Origin: Pirellulales bacterium
Lineage (GTDB): Bacteria; Planctomycetota; Planctomycetia; Pirellulales; Thermoguttaceae
Assembly: GCA_030605745.1 (NCBI GenBank)
Contig: JAUWHT010000024.1
Coordinates: 1-6,754, forward strand
Direction: 5' to 3'
DNA: 6,754 nt
Under the pieces are notes generated by a model. It saw only the letters and a program-made list of their open reading frames with translations. It was not told where the DNA came from and searched no databases. The position numbers and the translations under genes are program-made. Within the stretch, counting starts at the first letter, position 1. Each line of letters opens with the position of its first letter. This document shows positions 1-4,884 of the stretch, piece by piece.

Positions 1-31
1 CAATAGTGTGGTGAACAAGTACTGTACAAGA

Positions 32-48
32 TGCGCGCACGGCGCGCA
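32..48. repeat. Small perfect hairpin, 7-bp stem and 3-nt loop
   Basis: TGCGCGC, then ACG, then GCGCGCA: a perfect 7-bp palindrome around a trinucleotide loop. It has the same 7-3-7 dimensions as the hairpins inside the repeat at 323-386, though a different stem sequence. It could be a lone REP-like palindrome or a chance GC-rich palindrome. No T-run follows on either strand, so it is not a classical terminator. Confidence 0.4.
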
Positions 49-121
49 GAAGTTACAACGATAGACTCTAACCCAATCAAACAACTACTCTACTTAGCCG
101 TTACACCAACCTGCGGAAAAT

Positions 122-187
122 CGGGCTTGCCCGGCGCGTTAGTATTTCGAGCCCATTGACCACCAAACTGCGCGCCGGGCAAGCCCG
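122..187. repeat. Inverted repeat, 17-bp perfect arms, 32-nt spacer
   Basis: Arms 122-138 and 171-187 are perfect reverse complements of 17 bp. The outer part of each arm is itself a palindrome: CGGGC-TT-GCCCG at 122-133 and CGGGC-AA-GCCCG at 176-187. The element can therefore form one long stem or two small outer hairpins joined by a GCGCG/CGCGC stem. It looks like an intergenic REPIN-like element. A transcription-stopping role is possible, but no U-tract flanks it. Confidence 0.65.
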
Positions 188-322
188 GCGGCTCAACTAC
201 CCGCGCATACCATCATCGCGGCCACTCTTCCAGTCTACCACCGATGACACAATGGGGACAATCAAACGCCTTCGCCGTCTACTCATGGAACCACTGGGGA
301 TGAGCACGCGCCCCCTAACACC

Positions 323-386
323 CCATAAAGCCGCGACCGTTGGTCGCGTTGCTGCCTTGGCGCGACCACCGGTCGCGGCTTTATGG
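323..386. repeat. REPIN-like inverted repeat with two internal hairpins
   Basis: Arms 323-348 and 361-386 are reverse complements over 26 bp with one mismatch, around a 12-nt spacer. The outer 9 bp (CCATAAAGC at 323-331 and GCTTTATGG at 378-386) pair perfectly. Inside, each arm is a perfect 7-3-7 hairpin: CGCGACC-GTT-GGTCGCG at 332-348 and CGCGACC-ACC-GGTCGCG at 361-377. Two REP-type palindromes in inverted order is the known REPIN layout. It lies just downstream of the minus-strand isomerase gene and could mark the 3' end of that transcript. Mobility by a RAYT-like transposase is inference only. Confidence 0.75.
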
Positions 387-392
387 ATGGGC

Positions 393-446
393 GCAACCAC
401 CGGTCGCACGGTTGTCCCGGCGCGACCGTTGGTTGCGGTTTTATGG
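393..446. repeat. Diverged second copy of the same repeat, overlapping a stop codon
   Basis: Arms GCAACCACCGGTCGC (393-407) and GCGACCGTTGGTTGC (422-436) pair over 15 bp with one mismatch. The right end (421-446) is a diverged copy of 361-386 and ends in the same TTTATGG. No left outer arm matching that end is visible, so this copy is truncated or fused to its neighbour at 323-386. Read on the minus strand it begins CCATAA, which supplies the last codon (Pro) and the TAA stop of the isomerase gene. Confidence 0.65.
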
Positions 447-1439
447 TTTGTCGAAGGCGGCGTCGAAGGATACTTGGCTGGGCTCGAAGTCGATGTTGCG
501 GACGAACTCGCAGGCTTCCATCGCGCCGTGGTCGCGGTCCATGCCGGTGTCTTCCCACTCGACAGAGAGCGGGCCGGTGTAGTGGGCCTCGTTCAGCGCG
601 CGGATGATCTCCTCGAAGTTCACGCTACCCCGGCCCAGCGAGCGGAAGTCCCAACCGCGACGCGGGTCGCCGAAGTCCAGGTGGCTCGATAGAATCCCGC
701 TGCGACCGTCCAGCGTGACAATAGCGTCCTTCATGTGCACGTGGAAAATCCGATCGGGGAATGCACGGATGAACTCCACCGGGTCGACGCCTTGCCAAAT
801 CAGATGGCTGGGATCGAAGTTGAAGCCGAACTCCTCGCGGCCGTCCAGCGCTTCGATCGCACGCTCGGCCGTGACCAGGTCGAAGGCGATCTCCGTTGGA
901 TGCACCTCGAGGGCGAATTTTACACCGCACTCGCCGAACACGTCCAAGATCGGGTTCCATCGCTCGGCCAGCAGCTTGAAGCCGTCGTCGATCATCTCCG
1001 GCGGGACCGGCGGGAAACTGTAGAGCAGGTGCCAGATGCTCGAGCCGGTGAAGCAGTTGACCACCTCGACGCCGAGCCGCTGTGCTGCCCGGGCGGTGTT
1101 CTTCATTTCCTCGGCAGCCCGGGCGTTCACCCCTGCCGGATCGCCGTCGCCCCAGACCCGAGGAGGCAGGATGGCCTTGTGCCGCTGGTCGATGATGTCC
1201 AGCACGGCCTGGCCGACCAGGTGGTTGCTGATGGCAAACACCTGCATATTGTGCTTATCGAGTGTCTTTCGCTTCTTGGCGCAGTAATCGTCCTCGGCCA
1301 ATGCCTTGTCCACCTCGAAGTGGTCGCCCCAACAGGCCAACTCAAGTCCGTCGAAGCCGAACTCGTCGCACTTGCGGGCCAACTCTTCCACTGGCAGATC
1401 GGCCCATTGCCCGGTGCACAAAGTTACAGGTCGTGCCAT
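441..1439 (-). CDS. Sugar phosphate isomerase/epimerase (TIM-barrel, AP endonuclease family 2 fold)
   Basis: A 332-residue protein of the xylose isomerase-like TIM-barrel superfamily (AP endonuclease 2 type), cytosolic, with no signal peptide. Such proteins usually isomerise or epimerise sugars, inositols or keto-sugars at a divalent metal site. Visible motifs in barrel order are GLELACWGDHF (31-41), SNHLVGQ (71-77), LEVHPTE (177-183), NFDPSHL (207-213), FHVHMKDA (232-239) and VEWED (293-297). The likely metal ligands are E178, D209, H235 and E294, with H180 and H212 also near the site. The start chosen is ATG at 1439: AAGGAG lies 6 nt upstream on the minus strand, and the family-like sequence begins at MARPVTLCTG. 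An in-frame ATG at 1526 would add 29 residues (MAGNPRAPWS...) that look like untranslated leader. The stop codon lies inside a repeat. The nearest neighbour is divergent, so the gene is probably monocistronic. The exact substrate cannot be assigned. Confidence 0.92.
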   Translation of the reverse strand: MARPVTLCTGQWADLPVEELARKCDEFGFDGLELACWGDHFEVDKALAEDDYCAKKRKTLDKHNMQVFAISNHLVGQAVLDIIDQRHKAILPPRVWGDGDPAGVNARAAEEMKNTARAAQRLGVEVVNCFTGSSIWHLLYSFPPVPPEMIDDGFKLLAERWNPILDVFGECGVKFALEVHPTEIAFDLVTAERAIEALDGREEFGFNFDPSHLIWQGVDPVEFIRAFPDRIFHVHMKDAIVTLDGRSGILSSHLDFGDPRRGWDFRSLGRGSVNFEEIIRALNEAHYTGPLSVEWEDTGMDRDHGAMEACEFVRNIDFEPSQVSFDAAFDKP

Positions 1440-1445
1440 TTCAGA

Positions 1446-1451
1446 CTCCTT
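1446..1451 (-). promoter_or_regulatory. Ribosome binding site of the isomerase gene
   Basis: On the minus strand AAGGAG precedes ATG at 1439 with a 6-nt spacer. This is the strongest Shine-Dalgarno sequence in the window, and it decides the start against the longer open frame beginning at 1526. Confidence 0.85.
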
Positions 1452-1566
1452 TTGCATTATGTTTTGGGGAGGGTTCGGGCGTAGGTTTCGGAAACCCGAC
1501 CAAGGCGCCCGAGGGTTACCGGCCACTATTTTGACAGATTCGGGACCGTCTGCAACCGGGGCACCG

Positions 1567-1575
1567 TGCTATAAT
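1567..1575 (+). promoter_or_regulatory. Candidate extended -10 promoter for the exported protein gene
   Basis: TGCTATAAT matches the extended -10 form (TGN followed by TATAAT) perfectly. There is no good -35 at 17 bp spacing. A perfect TTGACA lies at 1531-1536, but 33 bp from the TATAAT, too far to act with it in a normal promoter. Extended -10 promoters can work without a -35. A transcript from here would begin near 1582 and carry a leader of about 138 nt containing the heptamer inverted repeat at 1609-1697. Confidence 0.5.
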
Positions 1576-1608
1576 TTCTCAAACTGTAAACGCTAGTATT
1601 TGGAAACA

Positions 1609-1697
1609 AGGGACTCGGGGTTCGGGACTTGGGGTTCGGGGCTGGAGGATTGCACTGAACATCCCGAGCCCCGAGTCCCTAATCCCTAGCCCCTAAT
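1609..1697. repeat. Inverted heptamer arrays (GGGACTC-type and CCCTAAT-type)
   Basis: Left array on the plus strand: GGGACTC, GGGGTTC, GGGACTT, GGGGTTC from 1610, then a further GGGG. Right array: CCCGAGC, CCCGAGT, CCCTAAT, CCCTAGC, CCCTAAT at 1663-1697. Arms 1609-1627 and 1662-1680 pair over 19 bp with a single mismatch that is a G-U wobble in RNA. The spacer is 1628-1661. The array belongs to the same heptamer family as 4697-4727 and 4836-4884. The ATG at 1696 is made by the last unit (CCCTAAT followed by G), which argues against using it as a start codon. Confidence 0.75.
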
Positions 1698-1719
1698 GAA
1701 AGCGAGCGATGGTGGGTTC

Positions 1720-2754
1720 ATGCGAGTTTGCCGGTTTCTGGTTCTGTCGATCGTGTTGATGTTGCTTGCCGCGGGGGGGACGCCGGCTGAGGCTGCCGGG
1801 CGCGTGCGGTTGGAGTTGGTTGGCGAGGGGCCTGGGGCGGCGCTGATCTTCCAGGAGTGGGCCCGGGTGCTGGGCCGGGCTGGTGTGAAAAACGTGCGGA
1901 TTCGCACCCGCCGGCCGACCGACAAAGTGGGGATCGAAGTCCGGGGTACGGAAAACAGCCCGCTTTATGTGGTCACCGGCGTGCTCCGCTCGCGCGACGA
2001 GTTGCTGCTTCCGAGCGGCAGGTTCCGGCGGCGCGATGCGGCCCGGCTGGCACACTGGCTGGACGATCTGGCCCGGCACGGTCCGGCGGCGGATCGGGAG
2101 CAGCCGTCGGCCTTCGGGCTCAGCAGCAAGCAGTTCGAGCAGGTGCGGGCGGATCTGTCGCAGCCGGTTGGCTTTTCGACCGCGGGAATGGCCCGGGGCG
2201 AGTTGGCCGAACGGACCGGCCGCCACTTGACGCTGCCGCTACAAATCGATCCGGCGTTGGCTCACACGCTCAATGAAGACAAGCTGCGCGAGGAATTGTC
2301 TGGCCTTTCGTGCGGCACCGTGTTGGCCTACGTGCTGCGGCCGATGGGCTACTGCCTGGTCCCGCGCGTGACCGATCGAGGGCCCGTGTATGCGGTGACT
2401 AAGGCCAAGCCGGCCTTGGAAGTATGGCCGATCGGCTGGGAGCCAGAGAAACCCCGCCGGGAAGTGCTGCCTGCATTGTTCGAGTTCCACAACGTCAACA
2501 TCCGGGGCGTTTCGGCCGCTACCGCGCTTCGGGCGATCGGCAAGCGGCTAAAGGTCCCGGTGCTGCTGGACCACAACGCCCTGGCCCGGCACGGTATCGA
2601 CCCAAACAAGGCAGTAGTATCGCATCCCCGCAGCCGGACAACCTACAGCATCGCGCTGCGGAAGCTCCTTTTCCAAGCAGGGCTAAAGAGCGAGTTGCGC
2701 GTGGACGAAGCCGGCCGGCCGTTCCTCTGGATCAGCACCATTAAGCCGATGTGA
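1720..2754 (+). CDS. Exported protein of unknown function with two STN-like repeats
   Basis: A 344-residue protein from ATG 1720. It begins with a signal peptide: MRVCRFLVLSIVLMLLAAGG, then TPAEAA, with likely cleavage near AEA/A, so it should leave the cytoplasm. The rest has no membrane segment. Two regions resemble each other in layout. Residues about 166-227 include LTLPLQIDPAL, then GTVLAYVLRPMGYCLVPR, then VYAVTKA. Residues about 271-342 include LKVPVLLDHNALARHGIDP, then SIALRKLLFQAGLKSELR, then FLWISTI. Each pairs a 'pliable residue' strand (PLQID or PVLLD) with an amphipathic LxxxL helix and a final strand, as in the short STN domain of secretins and TonB receptors. That assignment is by pattern only. 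An in-frame ATG at 1696 adds 8 residues before the signal peptide but lies in a repeat without a ribosome site; 1720 has GGTGGG just upstream. I do not recognise a named gene. Convergent with pepF. Confidence 0.85.
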   Translation: MRVCRFLVLSIVLMLLAAGGTPAEAAGRVRLELVGEGPGAALIFQEWARVLGRAGVKNVRIRTRRPTDKVGIEVRGTENSPLYVVTGVLRSRDELLLPSGRFRRRDAARLAHWLDDLARHGPAADREQPSAFGLSSKQFEQVRADLSQPVGFSTAGMARGELAERTGRHLTLPLQIDPALAHTLNEDKLREELSGLSCGTVLAYVLRPMGYCLVPRVTDRGPVYAVTKAKPALEVWPIGWEPEKPRREVLPALFEFHNVNIRGVSAATALRAIGKRLKVPVLLDHNALARHGIDPNKAVVSHPRSRTTYSIALRKLLFQAGLKSELRVDEAGRPFLWISTIKPM

Positions 2755-2760
2755 AGGCAC

Positions 2761-2880
2761 CTTGTGGGAGGCGACTCTGTCGGCGACTGGTCGCGGTTGA
2801 TGGTTCCATCGCCGACGGAGTCGCCTCCCATATCATCAGTCGCCGACGGAGTCGCCTCCCACAAGTATAGCCTCCCACAA
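2761..2880. repeat. Inverted and direct repeat filling the gap between convergent genes
   Basis: Arm 2761-2788 pairs with 2838-2865 over 28 bp with one mismatch (T against G, a wobble). The 21-bp unit at 2810-2830 recurs exactly at 2841-2861, so arm 2765-2784 can pair with either copy. A further fragment, GCCTCCCACAA, ends at 2880. The region between the arms holds two small palindromes, GCGAC-TG-GTCGC (2783-2794) and GATGG-TT-CCATC (2799-2810). The repeat fills the 126-bp gap between the two convergent stop codons and reaches the last base before the pepF stop. It could act as a bidirectional terminator or mRNA 3' end protector, but there is no T-run. Confidence 0.75.
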
Positions 2881-4683
2881 TCATATCAGCGCGTCTAACT
2901 CTTCGACCAGGCGGTTGAATTGGTCCAGGGCGGTATCGACGGCTGCCGGTTGTTCCATGTCGACGCCGGCGTTGCGGAGCAGGTCTAGCGGGTCTTTTGA
3001 GCAGCCGCCGCCGAGGAAATTGAGATAGTTGTTCAGCTCTTTCGGGCCGCCGCGGGTTACGCGCTCGGCCAGCGCGATGGCGGCCGACATTCCGGTGGCG
3101 TACTTGTAGACGTAAAACGCCTGATAGAAGTGCGGGATACGCAGACACTCCAGGTCCAGTTCGTCGTCCAGCGTGAAGTCAGGCCCGAAGTACTGGTTGA
3201 GTAACTCGTGATAGATTTCCTTGAACCGATCGACGGTGAGCGGTTCGCCTGACTCGGCCGTTTCGTGGGTGATCTTCTCGAACTGGGCAAACATCGTTTG
3301 GCGGAAGATGGTTGCCCGCATGGCGTCGATCTGGCGGTTTACCAGGTAGGCGCGGTGCTGATCGTCACGGGCGTTTTTCAACAGATGCCTGCTGAGCAGT
3401 TGCTCGTTGAAGGTACTGGCCACTTCGGCGACGAAGATCGCGTAGTCGTAGTACTGGTAGGGTTGCTTGCGGGCCGAGAAGTAGCTGTGCATCGAGTGGC
3501 CCGCCTCGTGGGCCAGTGTGAACACGTGGTCGAGCACGTCCGCCTGGTAGTTCATCAGGATGTAGGGGTCGGCGTCGAAGGACCCGCAACTGAAGGCCCC
3601 GCTCTGCTTGCCGCGGTTTTCGTAGCGGTCGCACCAACAGCCGTTGAGTCCCTTTTCCAGCGCCCCGCAGTAGTCGCTGCCCAATGGCTGAAGCGCGTCG
3701 ATCACGGTCTTCACGGCCTGTTTCCAGGTGTGTCGGGTTTGTAGGTCGGCCAGGACCGGCACGTAGGTGTCGTAATGGTGGATCTGCCGCAGTCGCATTT
3801 TTCGGCGGCGGACGTCGTAATACCGGTGCAGCGCCGGCAAGTGCTGGTGGACCGAGGCAATCAAATTGTCGTAGACCGACACCGGGACGCGGTCGGGAAA
3901 CAGTGCCGCCGCCAAGGAACTGGGATGGTTGCGGGCTCTGGCGTAGTAAATGTCGCACTGGATCGAACCGCCCAGCGAAGTGGCCAGCGTGTGCTGGTGG
4001 TCGGTGTACTGCCGGCAGTATTTGTGGAACGCCGCCTTGCGAACGCTCCGCTTGGGCGAGTGCAGCAGTGCGCCGTAGGTGGCATGGCTCAGTTCGACCC
4101 ATTGGCCCTGCTCGTTGCGGACCGTGTCGAACTTCATATCGGCGTCGTTGAGTTGCCGGAAGACCTGGCCGGAGGTCTGGGCCATTTCGATCTGCATCGC
4201 CAGCAGCTTCTCTTCCTTTTTGCCCAGCGTGTGCGGCTTGTGGCGGATCAGCCGCTCGAGCATCAGCCGGTATGGGGCCAGCCGCTTGTCGGCCAACAAC
4301 TTCTTCAGTTTGGCAGTGGAGATGGCCAGGATTTCCGGGCGGATGTAACTGGCGGCCTGGGCCGCGCGGCTGGCGGCGTTGGTAAACCGGCCCCGCATCC
4401 GCTGGTACTTGCCCTCGGCCGTATCCTCGGCCGTTTTCAGAAAGGCATACGTCCCCAGCCGCTCGCCCGCGCGATCGAACTCCAGGTCGAACTTCAGACA
4501 CGCGGCCAGCGTCCCCACGTCCTCGGCCAGCTTGCCGCGGTACTTGGCATAACCGGCAATCCGCTTCTCCCACCTGGTAAACGCCTTTTCCCAAGTCTGG
4601 TCGTCGGCAAACAGGCTAAAGAGGTCCCAGGTGTCGGACGGCTTGACTTTGCTGCGGGGAGGGAGTTGTTTGAGGTTTTTCAT
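2881..4683 (-). CDS. pepF: Oligoendopeptidase F, M3 family zinc metallopeptidase
   Basis: A complete 600-residue M3-family peptidase, the usual length for PepF, expected in the cytosol, where it cuts short peptides internally. No signal peptide or membrane segment is seen. The zinc site is FTLAHEAGHSMHS: H392 and H396 bind zinc and E393 is the catalytic base. The third zinc ligand is E420 in IFVAEVASTFNE. The segment GAFSCGSFDADPYILMNY (362-379) precedes the zinc motif as in other PepF proteins. RIPHFYQAFYVYKYATG (515-531) carries the conserved His/Tyr substrate-binding cluster. The N-terminal half (1-200) is the helical lid region. The start ATG 4683 is supported by AAAGGA with 7-nt spacing, and the family-like N-terminus (LPPRSKVKPSDTWDLFSLF) begins right after it. 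fabH lies upstream on the same strand across a 200-bp repeat region. Co-transcription is possible but unsupported. No defect is seen. Confidence 0.97.
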   Translation of the reverse strand: MKNLKQLPPRSKVKPSDTWDLFSLFADDQTWEKAFTRWEKRIAGYAKYRGKLAEDVGTLAACLKFDLEFDRAGERLGTYAFLKTAEDTAEGKYQRMRGRFTNAASRAAQAASYIRPEILAISTAKLKKLLADKRLAPYRLMLERLIRHKPHTLGKKEEKLLAMQIEMAQTSGQVFRQLNDADMKFDTVRNEQGQWVELSHATYGALLHSPKRSVRKAAFHKYCRQYTDHQHTLATSLGGSIQCDIYYARARNHPSSLAAALFPDRVPVSVYDNLIASVHQHLPALHRYYDVRRRKMRLRQIHHYDTYVPVLADLQTRHTWKQAVKTVIDALQPLGSDYCGALEKGLNGCWCDRYENRGKQSGAFSCGSFDADPYILMNYQADVLDHVFTLAHEAGHSMHSYFSARKQPYQYYDYAIFVAEVASTFNEQLLSRHLLKNARDDQHRAYLVNRQIDAMRATIFRQTMFAQFEKITHETAESGEPLTVDRFKEIYHELLNQYFGPDFTLDDELDLECLRIPHFYQAFYVYKYATGMSAAIALAERVTRGGPKELNNYLNFLGGGCSKDPLDLLRNAGVDMEQPAAVDTALDQFNRLVEELDALI

Positions 4684-4690
4684 CCGTGAA

Positions 4691-4696
4691 TCCTTT
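4691..4696 (-). promoter_or_regulatory. Ribosome binding site of pepF
   Basis: On the minus strand AAAGGA precedes the ATG at 4683 with a 7-nt spacer. The C-rich heptamer array (as read on this strand) abuts it directly at 4697, so pairing of that array within the mRNA could affect access to this site. Confidence 0.7.
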
Positions 4697-4727
4697 GGGG
4701 GATTGGGGATTAGGGATTAGGGATTGG
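4697..4727. repeat. G-rich heptamer array, left arm
   Basis: Plus strand: GGGGGATT, GGGGATT, AGGGATT, AGGGATT, GG. It has four runs of three or more G separated by ATT or ATTA, a G-quadruplex-capable pattern on this DNA strand. It is the inverted partner of the array at 4836-4884. It touches the pepF ribosome site on its left. Confidence 0.85.
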
Positions 4728-4774
4728 TAAGACTTTAGCGGAATACGGTTCTCGCGTGATTCTCGCGGGCGGAC

Positions 4775-4830
4775 TAGCCGGGGGACAACGTCCCGCGGAT
4801 GCATCACCGCGACGCGTTGCGTCCCGGCTA
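4775..4830. repeat. 56-bp palindromic element able to fold as a four-way junction
   Basis: The element divides completely into four helices with no unpaired base between them. The outer stem is TAGCCGG (4775-4781) with CCGGCTA (4824-4830). Hairpin 1 is GGGAC-AAC-GTCCC (4782-4794). Hairpin 2 has stem GCGG/CCGC (4795-4798 with 4807-4810) and loop ATGCATCA. Hairpin 3 is GACGC-GTT-GCGTC (4811-4823). The alternative is one long stem, 4775-4798 with 4807-4830, matching at 18 of 24 positions. It is not a tRNA: arm and loop sizes do not fit. The role is unknown; a REPIN-like repeat is the closest known type. Confidence 0.7.
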
Positions 4831-4835
4831 TTGTG

Positions 4836-4884
4836 CCCTAATCCCCAATCCCTAATCCCCAATCCCCAATCCCTAATCCCTAAT
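4836..4884. repeat. C-rich heptamer array, right arm, seven perfect units
   Basis: Seven uninterrupted 7-mers: CCCTAAT, CCCCAAT, CCCTAAT, CCCCAAT, CCCCAAT, CCCTAAT, CCCTAAT. On the minus strand, which is the fabH coding sense, it reads as GGG or GGGG runs spaced by ATT or ATTA and so is G-quadruplex-capable in the fabH 3' untranslated RNA. It begins one base inside the fabH stop codon. It is complementary in several registers to 4697-4727, so a transcript running from fabH into pepF could form a large hairpin here. Confidence 0.9.

Larger units (their letters stand above)
1..440. other. Gene-free stretch with palindromic repeats
   Basis: I see no supported gene in this interval. The first 120 bases are AT-richer than the rest. 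One frame is open from the left edge to a TAG at 62-64 (about 20 codons, ending LQR) and could be the tail of a gene outside the window, but nothing supports that. Overlapping open frames in 156-692 on both strands are low-complexity translations of the repeats (Ala/Arg/Val/Pro-rich) or shadows of the gene that follows. The supported content is the set of palindromes at 32-48, 122-187, 323-386 and 393-446, listed separately. Confidence 0.6.

Noticed and set aside
11..30. LexA- or operator-like site around AAGTACTGTACA
   Set aside because: GTAC occurs twice with one base between, but there is no convincing dyad match to a known operator and no gene follows.
197..558. Minus-strand open frames of 70 and 91 codons
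   Set aside because: Low-complexity Arg/Ala-rich products that simply read through the CGCGACC repeats and, for the longer one, the 3' end of the isomerase gene. No start signal.
156..692. Plus-strand open frame of 178 codons
   Set aside because: Its first half translates the palindromic repeats (runs of Ala, Val, Arg, Pro) and its second half is antisense to the isomerase gene. No homology-like motif or ribosome site.
1456..1461. -10-like CATAAT for the isomerase gene on the minus strand
   Set aside because: It would start transcription within or beside the AAGGAG ribosome site, leaving almost no leader.
735..1484. Plus-strand open frame of 249 codons
   Set aside because: Lies antisense to the isomerase gene, whose family motifs are clear. 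Long antisense frames are expected in GC-rich coding DNA.
2761..2865. Classical Rho-independent terminator
   Set aside because: The stems are strong but no T-run follows on either strand, so I list it as a repeat with only possible termination activity.
3365..4594. Minus-strand open frame of 409 codons and plus-strand frame of 304 codons (3775-4689)
   Set aside because: Both are shadows of pepF, which is intact and has the HEAGH zinc motif in its own frame.
4775..4830. tRNA-like cloverleaf
   Set aside because: The 7-bp outer stem is suggestive, but the middle hairpin has a 4-bp stem with an 8-nt loop, the others have 3-nt loops, and there are no D-loop, T-loop or anticodon features or linker bases.
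4836..4884. Telomere-like or CRISPR-like array
   Set aside because: The unit is a bare 7-mer without spacers, only seven copies long, and its inverted partner lies nearby. It is not a CRISPR array, and the window looks bacterial, so a eukaryotic telomere is not plausible.
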